DNA of 64,000 nt, from NCBI GenBank assembly GCA_005774545.1, contig VAUL01000011.1, positions 1 through 64,000 of the forward strand, written 5' to 3'. The stretch is from Deltaproteobacteria bacterium. Its GTDB lineage: Bacteria; Desulfobacterota; Desulfuromonadia; Desulfuromonadales; BM103. The notes below the pieces were generated by a model, which was not told the DNA's origin, ran no database searches, and worked only from the letters and a program-made list of their open reading frames with translations. The translations under genes were made by a program, and so were the position numbers. Positions 1-8,698 of the stretch are shown here, in pieces (positions within the stretch are counted from its first letter, which is position 1; the number at the start of each line of letters is the position of its first letter).

Positions 1-263
1 GGGGGCGGGGGCGCTTGCGCGGCCTTGGCCAGGAAGGTCAGGGCGCGTTCCTGCTGGCCGTCGTCGAGCAGGGCGTCGGCCACGGCGAGGTACAGGGACT
101 GGCGCTGGTCGGCCGGCAGGGTCTGCGGATCGACGCGCTCGAGCAGGGCGAGCGCCTGGGCCAACTTGCCGGCGGCAGGTTGATCGCCGGCCGGCGGCGG
201 GGGTTCCGCCCCGGCCGCAGCCGCCAGCAGAACGATCAGCAGCCCCGCCAGCATGCGGCGCAT
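1..263 (-). CDS. Partial exported protein of unknown function, downstream of dnaJ
   Basis: The first 87 codons of a minus-strand gene that runs off the left edge. The reading starts [20 protein letters not shown], a typical signal peptide with a hydrophobic core and an Ala-rich cleavage region. A Pro-rich stretch and helical segments follow (LAQALALLERVDPQTLP, YLAVADALLDDG) that look like TPR-type helices. Its ATG shares bases with the dnaJ stop in a TGATG overlap, so it is probably translationally coupled to dnaJ. The catalytic or C-terminal part is outside the window, so no function is assigned. A periplasmic or outer-membrane TPR protein, or the N-terminus of a cell-wall amidase, are both possible. 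Confidence 0.6.
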   Translation of the reverse strand, partial: MRRMLAGLLIVLLAAAAGAEPPPPAGDQPAAGKLAQALALLERVDPQTLPADQRQSLYLAVADALLDDGQQERALTFLAKAAQAPPP

Positions 264-1369
264 CAGCCGAACATCTCCTTGACCTTGTCGAAGAAGCCCT
301 TGCCCAGCGGGTGAATCTCCGCCCCGGCTTCGCGGGCGAACTCCTCGAGCAGCTCCTTCTGGCGCGCCGTCAGCTGGGTCGGCGTCTCCACCCGGACCAC
401 CACCAGCTGGTCGCCGCGGCCGTACCCCTGCAGCACCGGGATCCCTTTGCCGGCCAGCTTGAGGATCTTCCCGCCCTGGGTGCCGGCAGGGATCTTCAGG
501 CGCACCTTGCCGTCGAGGGTCGGCACGTCGATCTCGCACCCGAGGGCCGCCTGCGGGAAGGAGATCGGCACCTCGCAGATCACGTCCTGCCCCTCGCGGC
601 GGAAGATCGGGTGATCGCTGACGCTGATCACCACGTACAGATCGCCGGGCGGCGCGCCGTGGGCGCCGGCCTCCCCTTCGCCGGAGAGCTTGAGGCGGTT
701 GCCGTTCTCCACCCCGGCCGGAATCTTCAGGGAGAGGGTCTTCTTGCTGCGGGTCAGGCCCGTGCCGCGGCACTCCGGACAGGGGTCCTTGATGATCTTC
801 CCTTCGCCGTTGCACGTCGGGCAGGGGCGGGTCAGGGAGAAGAAGCCCTGCTGGAAGCGGACCTGGCCGCTGCCGCGGCAGCTGCCGCAGGTCTGCGGCG
901 AGGTTCCGGGCTTGGCGCCGCTGCCGTGACAGTGGCTGCAGCTCTGGTGGCGCGGCACCTGGATCTTGGTCTCCAGGCCGAACGCCGCCTCCTCGAAGCT
1001 GATCGTCAGGTTGTAGCGCAGGTCGTCGCCGCGCCGGCCGCGCCGGCTGCGGCCGCCGGCACCGAAGATGTCGCCGAAGATGTCGCCGAACAGATCCTCG
1101 AAGGGGGTGCCGCCGAAGCCGCCGCTGGAGAAGCCGCCCCCCTGCTCGACGCCGGCATGGCCGTACTGGTCGTAGAGGGCGCGCTTCTGCGCGTCGGAGA
1201 GGACCGCGTAGGCCTCGGACAGCTCCTTGAAGCGCTCCTCGGCCTCCTTGTCCCCCGGGTTCTTGTCCGGGTGGCACTGCACCGCCAGCTTGCGGTAGGC
1301 CTTCTTGATTTCGGTCTCGCTGGCGTTGCGGTTGACGCCGAGAATTTCGTAATAGTCGCGCTTGGCCAC
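263..1369 (-). CDS. dnaJ: Chaperone protein DnaJ (Hsp40)
   Basis: Co-chaperone that delivers unfolded proteins to DnaK and stimulates its ATPase. The 368-aa protein has the full type I layout. The J domain is at residues 1-70 with HPD at 33-35, followed by a Gly/Phe-rich linker at about 75-113. Four CxxCxGxG zinc motifs carry cysteines 144/147, 161/164, 183/186 and 197/200, and the C-terminal substrate-binding domains follow. It is the last heat-shock gene of hrcA-grpE-dnaK-dnaJ. It is separated from dnaK by 77 bp that hold an inverted repeat, which could adjust the dnaK:dnaJ ratio. Confidence 0.97.
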   Translation of the reverse strand: MAKRDYYEILGVNRNASETEIKKAYRKLAVQCHPDKNPGDKEAEERFKELSEAYAVLSDAQKRALYDQYGHAGVEQGGGFSSGGFGGTPFEDLFGDIFGDIFGAGGRSRRGRRGDDLRYNLTISFEEAAFGLETKIQVPRHQSCSHCHGSGAKPGTSPQTCGSCRGSGQVRFQQGFFSLTRPCPTCNGEGKIIKDPCPECRGTGLTRSKKTLSLKIPAGVENGNRLKLSGEGEAGAHGAPPGDLYVVISVSDHPIFRREGQDVICEVPISFPQAALGCEIDVPTLDGKVRLKIPAGTQGGKILKLAGKGIPVLQGYGRGDQLVVVRVETPTQLTARQKELLEEFAREAGAEIHPLGKGFFDKVKEMFG

Positions 1370-1391
1370 GCGTCATCCCTTCCTAACGAAC

Positions 1392-1417
1392 GTAGGGGCG
1401 AACTGGTTCGCCCCTAC
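1392..1417. repeat. Perfect inverted repeat in the dnaK-dnaJ gap
   Basis: Arms of 12 bp (GTAGGGGCGAAC and its exact complement) are separated by only TG. The element fills much of the 77-bp gap between dnaK and dnaJ. Elements of the form GTAGGGGCGAA...TTCGCCCCTAC are, from general knowledge, common dispersed REP-like repeats in bacterial genomes. No T-run follows on either strand, so an mRNA-processing or stabilising hairpin is more likely than a strong terminator. Confidence 0.6.
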
Positions 1418-1446
1418 CACGGCCCGATTCGCTCCGGGCAAAGTGC

Positions 1447-3354
1447 CTACTTCTTCTTGTCGTCGACTTCCTCGAACTCGGCGTCGACCACGTCACCCTG
1501 CTTGCCGCCGGCCGTCTCGCCGCCGGCACCTTCGGCGGAAGCGGACTGCTGGGCCTGCTGGTACATGACCTCGGCGAGCTTGTGCGAGGCGGTGGCCAGG
1601 GCTTCGGTCTTCTGGCGGATGGCCTCGGCGTCGTCGCCGTCCATCGCCTTCTTCAGCTCCTCCAGGGCGCTCTCGATCCCCTTGCGGGTCGCCTCGTCGA
1701 CCTTGTCGCCGTGCTCCTTGACCGCCTTCTCGGTGGTGTAGACCAGCCCGTCGGCCTGGTTGCGGGCCTCGATCACCTCGCGCTTCTTCTTGTCCTCGGC
1801 GGCATGGGACTCGGCGTCCTTGACCATCCGCTCGATCTCCTCCTTGGAGAGGCCGCTCGAGGCGGTGATGCGGATCGACTGCTCCTTGCCGGTGCCGAGA
1901 TCCTTGGCCGAGACGTGGACGATGCCGTTGGCGTCGATGTCGAAGGTCACCTCGATCTGCGGCACGCCGCGCGGCGCCGGCGGGATGCCGGTCAGGTCGA
2001 AGCGGCCGAGGGTCTTGTTGTCACTGGCCATCTCGCGCTCCCCCTGCAGGACGTGCACGGAGACCGCCGGCTGATTGTCGGCGGCGGTGGAGAAGACCTG
2101 GCTCTTCTTGCAGGGGATGGTGGTGTTCTTCTCGATCAGCTTGGTCATCACCGAACCGAGGGTTTCGATCCCCAGGGAGAGCGGGGTGACGTCGAGGAGC
2201 AGGACGTCCTTGACCTCGCCCTTGAGGACCCCCCCCTGGATGGCGGCGCCGACGGCGACCACCTCGTCGGGGTTGACCCCCTTGCTCGGCACCTTGCCGA
2301 AGATCTCCTCGACCTTCTTCTGCACCGCCGGCATACGGGTCATGCCGCCGACCAGGATCACCTCGTTGATCTCGCCCGAGGACATGCCGGCATCCTTGAG
2401 AGCGGTTTTGCACGGCTCGACCAGCTTGGCCAGCAGGTCGGCGCAGATGCTCTCCAGCTTGGCGCGGCTCAGCTTGAGGTTGAGGTGCTTCGGGCCGCTC
2501 TGGTCGGCGGTGATGAACGGCAGGTTGATGTCGGTCTCCATGCTCGACGACAGTTCGCACTTGGCCTTCTCGGCGGCCTCCTTGAGGCGCTGCAGGGCCA
2601 TCTTGTCGTTGCGCAGGTCGATCCCCTGGTCTTTTTTGAACTCGTCGGCCACGAAATCGATGATGCGCTGGTCGAAGTCCTCGCCGCCGAGAAAGGTGTC
2701 GCCGTTGGTCGACTTGACCTCGAAGACGCCGTCGCCCAGTTCGAGGATGGAGATGTCGAAGGTGCCGCCGCCGAGGTCGAACACGGCGATCTTCTGCTCG
2801 TGCTTCTTGTCGAGGCCGTAGGCCAGCGCCGCGGCGGTCGGCTCGTTGATGATGCGCAGCAGGTTGAGACCGGCAATCTTGGCGGCATCCTTGGTGGCCT
2901 GGCGCTGGGAGTCGTTGAAGTAGGCCGGCACGGTGACCACCGCATCGGTCACCGGCTGACCGAGGTAATCCTCGGCGGTCTGCTTCATCTTCTGCAGGAC
3001 CATCGCCGAGATCTCCGGCGGGCTGTACTTCTTGCCGCGCGCCTCGACCCAGGCGTCGCCGTTGTCGGCCTGAACGATCTTGTAGGGGACCAGGGAGATG
3101 TCCTTGCGCACCGCTTCGCTGTCGTACTTGCGGCCGATCAGGCGCTTGATGGCGAACAGGGTGTTCTCCGGGTTGGTGACCGCCTGGCGCTTGGCCTGCT
3201 GGCCGACCAGACGCTCGCCGCTTTCGGTGAAAGCGATGATCGACGGCGTGGTGCGCGCCCCTTCCGAGTTGGCGATGACCACCGGCTCGCCCCCTTCCAT
3301 GATGGCGACGCAGGAGTTGGTGGTCCCCAGATCGATCCCGATAACTTTGCTCAT
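1447..3354 (-). CDS. dnaK: Chaperone protein DnaK (Hsp70)
   Basis: ATP-dependent Hsp70 chaperone of the cytoplasm, 635 aa, the usual length. It begins [19 protein letters not shown] (phosphate 1 loop) and contains [16 protein letters not shown] (phosphate 2) and [11 protein letters not shown] (adenosine loop). The substrate-binding domain follows, then a helical lid, and the tail ends in Gly/Ala residues and [12 protein letters not shown]. It lies 28 bp downstream of grpE in the HrcA-controlled operon. A Shine-Dalgarno AAGGAGG lies just before the ATG. Confidence 0.98.
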   Translation of the reverse strand: MSKVIGIDLGTTNSCVAIMEGGEPVVIANSEGARTTPSIIAFTESGERLVGQQAKRQAVTNPENTLFAIKRLIGRKYDSEAVRKDISLVPYKIVQADNGDAWVEARGKKYSPPEISAMVLQKMKQTAEDYLGQPVTDAVVTVPAYFNDSQRQATKDAAKIAGLNLLRIINEPTAAALAYGLDKKHEQKIAVFDLGGGTFDISILELGDGVFEVKSTNGDTFLGGEDFDQRIIDFVADEFKKDQGIDLRNDKMALQRLKEAAEKAKCELSSSMETDINLPFITADQSGPKHLNLKLSRAKLESICADLLAKLVEPCKTALKDAGMSSGEINEVILVGGMTRMPAVQKKVEEIFGKVPSKGVNPDEVVAVGAAIQGGVLKGEVKDVLLLDVTPLSLGIETLGSVMTKLIEKNTTIPCKKSQVFSTAADNQPAVSVHVLQGEREMASDNKTLGRFDLTGIPPAPRGVPQIEVTFDIDANGIVHVSAKDLGTGKEQSIRITASSGLSKEEIERMVKDAESHAAEDKKKREVIEARNQADGLVYTTEKAVKEHGDKVDEATRKGIESALEELKKAMDGDDAEAIRQKTEALATASHKLAEVMYQQAQQSASAEGAGGETAGGKQGDVVDAEFEEVDDKKK

Positions 3355-3382
3355 TGCTCACATCCTCCTTGGGACGGTTGAA

Positions 3383-3973
3383 TTATTCTTCGGTTGTTTC
3401 GGCGGCCGGGGCGGCCGGGGCCTTGGCGACCACGACCAGCGCCGGGCGCAGCAGGCGGTCCTGCAGCAGATACCCCTTCTGATACTCGCTGACCACCGTC
3501 CCCGGCGGCTGCTCGGCCGTCTCCGCCTGCGCCATCGCCTGGTGCAGGTTGGCATCGAAGGGGGCCCCGATGCTCGTGATCGGGCGGGCGCCGAAATCCT
3601 CGACGACCTTGCGGAACTGGGTGACGGTCATCGACACCCCTTCCACCAGCCCCTGGGTTTCGCCGTTCCGGCCGGCGTGCTCGAGGGCCCGCTCCAGGTT
3701 GTCGAGTACCGGCAGCACCTCCAGGAGCAACTCCTTGCGGGTGAAAATGCGGAACTCCTCCTTGTCGCGCTGGGTACGCTTGCGGAAGTTCTCCAGTTCG
3801 GCGCGCTCGCGCAGGTAGAGATCCCAGTTCCTGGCCGCCTCGGCACGGGCCGCTTCGAGCGGATCGGGCTCCGCGGCCGGGGCTTCCGCCGGGGTCTCGG
3901 CGGCCGCGGCCGCGTCCGCAACGGCAGCCTCGGCGGCGGCCGCGTCCTGTTCTTTCTTACGGTGCTTGCTCAA
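3383..3973 (-). CDS. grpE: Nucleotide exchange factor GrpE (TTG start)
   Basis: Releases ADP from DnaK. It has a low-complexity Ala/Glu-rich N-terminus, a long coiled coil (ARAEAARNWDLYLRERAELENF), then the conserved RKRTQRD and a C-terminal beta domain containing VSEYQKGYLLQDRLLRPALV. I place the start at a TTG (MSKHRKKEQ, 196 aa) because AGGAG lies 7 bases upstream at 3981-3985. An ATG at 4000 would lie inside hrcA with no visible Shine-Dalgarno and would add nine residues. hrcA ends 10 bp before the TTG, so the two genes are co-translated. Confidence 0.93.
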   Translation of the reverse strand: MSKHRKKEQDAAAAEAAVADAAAAAETPAEAPAAEPDPLEAARAEAARNWDLYLRERAELENFRKRTQRDKEEFRIFTRKELLLEVLPVLDNLERALEHAGRNGETQGLVEGVSMTVTQFRKVVEDFGARPITSIGAPFDANLHQAMAQAETAEQPPGTVVSEYQKGYLLQDRLLRPALVVVAKAPAAPAAETTEE

Positions 3974-3983
3974 CGGTTCACTC

Positions 3984-5024
3984 CTATTCCAGCTCTTCAT
4001 CCAGCATGCGACTGATCATGCCGGCGGTATAGTCGACGATCGGGATCAGCGTCGAGTAGGGCATGCGGCTCGGGCCGATGACGCCCAGCGCCCCCAGCGT
4101 GCCGCGGGGTCCCGAGTAGCTGGCGGTGATCAGGCTGCACCCGGCCAGCTCGGGACATTCGATCTCCCCGCCGATGATCACCTGCACCCCCTTGGCCTGC
4201 AGGCCGCGGTCGAGCAGGGAGAGGAGCAGGCTCTTCTGCTCGAAGGCACGGAAGATCCGCTTCATCCGCTCCAGATCGGTAAACTCGGGCTGGTCGAGAA
4301 GGTGGCTGGTCCCTTCGATGATCACCTCGTCGTCGCCCTGCTCGGCCAGCGCCTGCGCGGAGAGGCGGAAAGCCCGCTGCAGCAGCCGGTCGTAGAGCGC
4401 CTTCTCCTGGGCCATCTCGGCGAGGATCAGGGCCCGGGCCTCGCGGATGCTCAGCCCCTGCATGGCCCGGTTCAGATAGTTGGTGATCTGCTCGAGCTCC
4501 GCCGCGGTGAACTCCTCGCTGGTCTCGATCAGCCGGTTCTGGATCAGCCCGGATTGGGTGATGAACACCGCCAGCACCTGGCGGGGCGACAGCCTGACGA
4601 ACTCGATGCGGCGGAAGACCGTGCTCTGCAGGCGCGGCACCATGACCAGCCCGGTATAGTGGGCGACCGACGACAGCGCCCGGCTCGCCTCGCGCAGCAG
4701 CTCGGCCATCTGCAGGCCGCGCCGGTGGTAGTGCTGTTCGAGCTGGTCGCGGCGCTCCCGGTCGAGGCAGTCGATGCGCAGCAGGCTGTCGACGTAGTAG
4801 CGGTAAGCCTTCTCGGTCGGCACCCGCCCCGCCGAGGTATGCGGCGAGTGGAGGAAGCCGAGGTCCTCGAGTTCGGCCATGACGTTGCGCACCGAGGCCG
4901 GCGAGAGCCGGATCGCCTGGAAGCGGGTCAGCGTCTTCGAACCGATCGGCTGGGCCGTGGCGATGTGCTCCTCGATGATCGCTTCGAGAATCCGTTGGCT
5001 GCGGTCGCTCAAAGGTTCGGCCAT
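3984..5024 (-). CDS. hrcA: Heat-inducible transcription repressor HrcA
   Basis: Repressor that binds CIRCE operators and is kept active by GroEL. The 346-aa length is typical. The N-terminal winged helix (RSQRILEAIIEEHI, then LSPASVRNVMAELEDLGFL) is followed by TSAGRVPTEKAYRYYVD, a signature of the family, and then the GAF-like and dimerisation domains. It is first in the operon with grpE-dnaK-dnaJ. It has its own sigma-70 promoter and a CIRCE element directly upstream, so it should repress its own operon. Confidence 0.96.
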   Translation of the reverse strand: MAEPLSDRSQRILEAIIEEHIATAQPIGSKTLTRFQAIRLSPASVRNVMAELEDLGFLHSPHTSAGRVPTEKAYRYYVDSLLRIDCLDRERRDQLEQHYHRRGLQMAELLREASRALSSVAHYTGLVMVPRLQSTVFRRIEFVRLSPRQVLAVFITQSGLIQNRLIETSEEFTAAELEQITNYLNRAMQGLSIREARALILAEMAQEKALYDRLLQRAFRLSAQALAEQGDDEVIIEGTSHLLDQPEFTDLERMKRIFRAFEQKSLLLSLLDRGLQAKGVQVIIGGEIECPELAGCSLITASYSGPRGTLGALGVIGPSRMPYSTLIPIVDYTAGMISRMLDEELE

Positions 5025-5088
5025 GGTGGTCTCCGTGCAAAAAACTCAAGCCGGGAAACCCGGCCCGAGCGGCAGCGCCTCGCCTCGA

Positions 5089-5115
5089 TTGGCACTCCGA
5101 TGGGCCGAGTGCCAG
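5089..5115. promoter_or_regulatory. CIRCE operator (HrcA binding site)
   Basis: Arms TTGGCACTC (5089-5097) and GAGTGCCAG (5107-5115) are separated by exactly 9 bp, matching the CIRCE consensus TTAGCACTC-N9-GAGTGCTAA at 15 of 18 arm positions. It lies 65 bp upstream of the hrcA start and just downstream of the hrcA -10 box, the standard position for HrcA repression. Confidence 0.93.
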
Positions 5116-5124
5116 AACAACGGC

Positions 5125-5153
5125 AACATAACAACGGGTACCCCCGTTGTCAA
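5125..5153 (-). promoter_or_regulatory. Sigma-70 promoter of hrcA-grpE-dnaK-dnaJ
   Basis: On the minus strand, a perfect -35 TTGACA (5148-5153), a 17-bp spacer and -10 TATGTT (5125-5130). The CIRCE begins 9 bp downstream of the -10, so HrcA would block initiation. No sigma-32 style promoter was evident. Confidence 0.85.
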
Positions 5154-5174
5154 GGTCGGCCGGCGCGGAAAAAG

Positions 5175-6305
5175 CTAGAGAAACTCCTGAATCAGCCGGT
5201 CGTAGAGCAGCCAGCCATCGACCGTCAGCCGCCAGCGGCCGTCGGTCAGCGCCAGCCACGGCTGCAGTTTGCGAACGCCCTGCGGATAGGCTTCGGCGAC
5301 GCCGCAGCCGAAGCGCGCGCGGAAGGCCGCCTCGTCCACCCCGCTGCGGGTGCGCAGGCCGAGATAGAGCGTCTCGCCCATCGCCCCGGCCCGGTCGAAC
5401 CCCTCCAGCCGTTCGGCCGGTTCGCCGCCGCCGTGCAGAGCCGCGGCGTAGCCGGCGAGGTCGGCCGGCACCGCCCAGCGCTCCCCCCACCCGGCCTCTT
5501 TGAACGAGTGGGCGCCGGCGCCGATGCCGAGCGACTCGCGGCGCTCCCAGTAGGTGCGGTTGTGCCGGCACGCCCGTCCCGGCCGGGCGAAGTTGGCGAT
5601 CTCGTAATGCTCGAAACCGGCCGCCGTCAGACGCTCGTGCACCAGCAGGAAGGCGTCGGCGTAGCGCTCGCCGTCGGGGAGCGCGAGGGCACCGTCTTGC
5701 ACCTGCCGGTGCAGCGGCGTCCCCGGCTCGGCGGTCAGCCCGTAGCAGGAGAGGTGCGCGGGGGCCAGCTCGAGGTAGCGGTCGAGTTCCGCCTCCAGCT
5801 CGGCCGGGGTCTGGCCGGGGAGAGCGAAGATCAGGTCGAGGGAGAGGTTGGCGAAGCCGGCCCGGCGGGCGGCCTGCACCGCCTGCACCCCTTGCGCGAC
5901 ATCGTGCCGGCGGCCGAGCACGGCCAACGGCCCGGGGGCGAGGCTCTGCAGGCCGAGGGAGAGGCGGTTCACCCCGGCGGCGCGGTAGCCGGAAAGGCGC
6001 TCCAGCGTGACCGTGCCGGGGTTGGCCTCCAGGGTGACCTCGGCATCGTCGGCCAGGCCGAAGTGGCGCGCCGCCGCCGCGAGCAGCTCGCCGACCGCCG
6101 GCGGCGGGAGGAGCGACGGCGTACCGCCGCCGAAATAGATCGTATCGAGCGGCCCGCGCCAGCCGTGGTCGGCGGCCCAGGCCAGGTGCCTCCTGAGCAG
6201 CTCCGGATAGCCCGGCAGCAGCGCGGCGCAGTCGTCCCGCGAGAAGAAGTCGCAGTACGGGCACTTGCGCAGGCAGAACGGGATGTGCAGGTAAAGGGCG
6301 GGCAT
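5175..6305 (-). CDS. hemW: Radical SAM heme chaperone HemW
   Basis: HemN-like radical SAM protein thought to insert heme into respiratory proteins. It is 376 aa from ATG 6305. An open frame continues upstream, but the homologous region begins MPALYLHIPFC. The [4Fe-4S] motif CLRKCPYCDF (Cx3Cx2C followed by x-Phe) is the HemW variant; HemN has a fourth Cys. IYFGGGTPS (SAM glycine motif) and the family motif GLQSLAPG follow. The C-terminal HemN_C domain contains GLRTRSGVDEAAF. It stands alone, upstream of hrcA on the same strand and divergent from the amidase gene. Confidence 0.93.
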   Translation of the reverse strand: MPALYLHIPFCLRKCPYCDFFSRDDCAALLPGYPELLRRHLAWAADHGWRGPLDTIYFGGGTPSLLPPPAVGELLAAAARHFGLADDAEVTLEANPGTVTLERLSGYRAAGVNRLSLGLQSLAPGPLAVLGRRHDVAQGVQAVQAARRAGFANLSLDLIFALPGQTPAELEAELDRYLELAPAHLSCYGLTAEPGTPLHRQVQDGALALPDGERYADAFLLVHERLTAAGFEHYEIANFARPGRACRHNRTYWERRESLGIGAGAHSFKEAGWGERWAVPADLAGYAAALHGGGEPAERLEGFDRAGAMGETLYLGLRTRSGVDEAAFRARFGCGVAEAYPQGVRKLQPWLALTDGRWRLTVDGWLLYDRLIQEFL

Positions 6306-6359
6306 CCGTCTCTGTGTATCGCCGTCGGCCGAGGGTGTCAAGCCGGGACGACAAGGCGA

Positions 6360-6389
6360 TTGCCCGGCAGCGACCCGACGGCATATAAT
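6360..6389 (+). promoter_or_regulatory. Probable promoter of the amidase-transglycosylase pair
   Basis: TTGCCC (6360-6365), an 18-bp spacer and a perfect TATAAT (6384-6389), 38 bp before the ATG at 6427. It lies in the divergent gap with hemW. Confidence 0.65.
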
Positions 6390-6426
6390 TGTTTTTTTAC
6401 CAGCGCCCGTTACGAAAGGAGCCGGC

Positions 6427-7221
6427 ATGGAACAGCGCACCGTCACCGCCGCCGCCATCCAGTTCAACATCACCCTCGGCGAGATCGACCGCAACCTGGC
6501 CAAGGCCGAGGCCGCCCTGCGCCGGGTGGCCGCCAGGGGGGCGCAGCTGGCCGTGCTCCCGGAGATGTGGAGCAGCGGCTTCGCCTACAAGAAGCTGCCG
6601 GAGCTGGCGGCGCAGACGCCGCGGGTGCTGGAGCACGTCGCCGCCCTGAGCGGCGAACTCGGCCTGACCGTGGTCGGCAGCCTCCCCGAACCGGCCGGCG
6701 ACCGGGTGTACAACACCTCCTTTGTCGTCGACCGCGGGCAACTCGCCGGCAGCTACCGCAAGCTGCACCTCTTCTCGCTGATGAACGAAGACGAGCACAT
6801 CGCCGGCGGCGGGCAGAGCGCGGTGGTCGCCACCTCGGCAGGGAAGCTCGGCCTGGCGATCTGCTACGACCTGCGCTTCCCCGAGCTGTTCCGCAAGCTG
6901 GCCCTGGACGGCGCCGAGATCATCTGCCTCCCCGGCGAATGGCCCACCCCGCGCCAGCTGCACTGGCGCACCCTGCTCAGGGCCCGCGCCATCGAGAACC
7001 AGTGCTTCGTGATCGCCGCCAACTGCTGCGGCCGCCAGGGGAAGCTGGACTTCTTCGGCATGAGCCTGATCATCGCCCCGCGCGGCGAACTGTTGGCCGA
7101 GGCCGACGATTTCGCCACCGAGCTGGTGGCGGCCTGCGACTTCCGCGAATTTGCCGACTACCGCGGGCAGATCACCTGCTTCCGGGACCGCCGCCCCGAC
7201 GTCTACGGCACCCTCCCCTGA
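6427..7221 (+). CDS. Carbon-nitrogen hydrolase, omega-amidase/Nit2-like
   Basis: Nitrilase-superfamily amidase of 264 aa. The catalytic triad is visible: Glu46 in LPEMWSSGF, Lys112 in YRKLHLFSL and Cys146 in ICYDLRFPE. The phrases YRKLHLF and CYDLRFPE match the Nit2/YafV omega-amidase branch, which hydrolyses 2-oxoglutaramate or 2-oxosuccinamate, metabolite-repair substrates. Substrate assignment is inference. A strong AAAGGAG lies 6 bases before the ATG. Its stop overlaps the ATG of the next gene (TGATG), so the two are co-translated although their functions look unrelated. Confidence 0.9.
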   Translation: MEQRTVTAAAIQFNITLGEIDRNLAKAEAALRRVAARGAQLAVLPEMWSSGFAYKKLPELAAQTPRVLEHVAALSGELGLTVVGSLPEPAGDRVYNTSFVVDRGQLAGSYRKLHLFSLMNEDEHIAGGGQSAVVATSAGKLGLAICYDLRFPELFRKLALDGAEIICLPGEWPTPRQLHWRTLLRARAIENQCFVIAANCCGRQGKLDFFGMSLIIAPRGELLAEADDFATELVAACDFREFADYRGQITCFRDRRPDVYGTLP

Positions 7222-8186
7222 TGCCGCGGCTGCTCGCCATCTGCCTGGGGCTGCTCCTGCTGCTGCCGGCCGCGAGTCCGGCCGCCGACGGCTTTGCCCG
7301 CTGGAAGGAGCGGTTCGCCGCCAAGCTGCGCCGCCAGGGGTTTGCCCAGCCGGCGGTCGAGCTGTTCCTGGCCAACGCCTATTACGTGGGCAAACCGATT
7401 GCCGCCCAGAAGCGGCAGCCTGAAAAGATCACCCGGTTCGACGACTACCGCCGGCTGCTGCTGACCGCCGAGCGGATTGCCGACGGCCGGGCCTACCTGC
7501 GCGACCACCGCCCGTTCTATGCCGAGATGGCGACCCGTTACCAGCTCGAGCCGCAGCTGCTGGTCGCGCTCTGGGGGATCGAAAGCTCCTACGGCAAGAT
7601 CATGGGGAAGCATCCGATCATCCCCTCGCTGGCGTCGCTCGCCTACGCCGGCCGGCGCCGGGAGTTTTTCGAAAAGCAGCTGGTGGCCGCGGTGCGGATC
7701 GCCGCCCGCGGGGAGATGCCGGTGGAGCGGATGACCGGTTCCTGGGCCGGGGCGATGGGCCACTACCAGTTCATTCCGACGACCTTCGAGGCTTTCGCGG
7801 TCGACGGCGACGGCGACTCCCGCCGCGACCTTTGCGGCTCCTATGCCGACGCCGCCGCCTCGGCCGGCAACTACCTGCACGAGCTGGGCTGGCAGCCGGG
7901 AGACGGGCGGATCATCGCGGTCGACGGACCAAAGGGGAGCAGGCTGCTGGCACGCGAAGGGAAGAAAGGGACCTACCGGCCGGCGGCCCACTGGCAGGCG
8001 GCCGGGCTGCTGCCGGCCGGCTATCCCGACAGTGCCGCCCGCCTCAAGCTGGTCGGCGCCGACGACGGCCGCTCCGGCTGCTACCTCGTGGGGGAAGGGT
8101 TCGACCGCCTCAAGGAGTGGAACCGCTCGACCTACTTCGCCCTGGCCGTGCTGCTCCTCGCCGACCAGCTGGCCGCGCCGCACTGA
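7221..8186 (+). CDS. Lytic murein transglycosylase, MltB family
   Basis: Exported peptidoglycan lyase of 321 aa. The signal peptide is MPRLLAICLGLLLLLPAASPA; there is no lipobox Cys, so it is probably soluble in the periplasm, unlike E. coli MltB. The catalytic Glu121 lies in ALWGIESSYG. Downstream are GSWAGAMGHYQFIPTTFEAFAVDGDGDSR in two parts (substrate groove and a Ca-binding-like DGDGD) and the C-terminal WNRSTYFALAVLLLADQL, all typical of the family. It ends 9 bp from the convergent small membrane gene. Confidence 0.93.
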   Translation: MPRLLAICLGLLLLLPAASPAADGFARWKERFAAKLRRQGFAQPAVELFLANAYYVGKPIAAQKRQPEKITRFDDYRRLLLTAERIADGRAYLRDHRPFYAEMATRYQLEPQLLVALWGIESSYGKIMGKHPIIPSLASLAYAGRRREFFEKQLVAAVRIAARGEMPVERMTGSWAGAMGHYQFIPTTFEAFAVDGDGDSRRDLCGSYADAAASAGNYLHELGWQPGDGRIIAVDGPKGSRLLAREGKKGTYRPAAHWQAAGLLPAGYPDSAARLKLVGADDGRSGCYLVGEGFDRLKEWNRSTYFALAVLLLADQLAAPH

Positions 8187-8195
8187 CCCCGTCGG

Positions 8196-8696
8196 CTACC
8201 TCCCCAGAAGCTTCGCTTTCCCCCGGTATTCCTCCGGCACCTCGGCCAGGGTGTCGGCAAAGTGCAGCGCCCCCGCGGCGTCGGCGTAGACGTAGCGCGG
8301 CTTGGCTTCGTCCGGCGCGGCGCGGCCGGCCGCCGGTTTGCCGGTCACGGCGGGCGGCGCCGGCTTGGCCGCCGCGGCCCGCGTCGGAGCGGCCGCCCTC
8401 ACCGGCACGGCGGCACCGGCGCGCCGCTGCTCGATGATCGCCTCGACGCTGACCGGCCCCCCCTTGGGCTGCGGTCCGGCGAGCGGGGCCGGCTTGGCCG
8501 GGGCGGCGCCGGGCGTGGGCGCGGGCTTCGTCCCCCCGGCCAGGGCGAGGACCCGGCCGCGCAGGTCGCGGTAGAAGTCGGCCGCGGCGACGTGCGCCGG
8601 CAGCGACGCCGGTACCCGCACCAGCAGCTGGTCGGCGGCCAGCACGATCAGCAGGAAGACGGCGGTCCAGAGCAAAATGGAGAGCAGACGGGCCAT
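8196..8696 (-). CDS. Membrane-anchored Pro/Ala-rich protein with DUF4124-like C-terminus
   Basis: 166 aa. One N-terminal transmembrane helix (residues about 5-25, LLSILLWTAVFLLIVLA) is followed by a long Pro/Ala-rich linker, then a short C-terminal module RYVYADAAGALHFADTLAEV that resembles the DUF4124 pattern (Tyr-x-Tyr/Trp ... Gly ... hydrophobic-x-Phe-(S/A)-Asp). The module is periplasmic if the N-terminus is cytoplasmic. No function is known to me. It lies 2 bp downstream of the CDF transporter gene and may share its transcript. Confidence 0.65.
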   Translation of the reverse strand: MARLLSILLWTAVFLLIVLAADQLLVRVPASLPAHVAAADFYRDLRGRVLALAGGTKPAPTPGAAPAKPAPLAGPQPKGGPVSVEAIIEQRRAGAAVPVRAAAPTRAAAAKPAPPAVTGKPAAGRAAPDEAKPRYVYADAAGALHFADTLAEVPEEYRGKAKLLGR

Positions 8697-8698
8697 GG

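Noticed and set aside
3966-8186. 1406-codon open frame on the plus strand across grpE, hrcA and hemW
   Set aside because: Antisense shadow of high-GC genes in this codon register. Its last part coincides with the real transglycosylase gene; the rest has no domain and low-complexity content.
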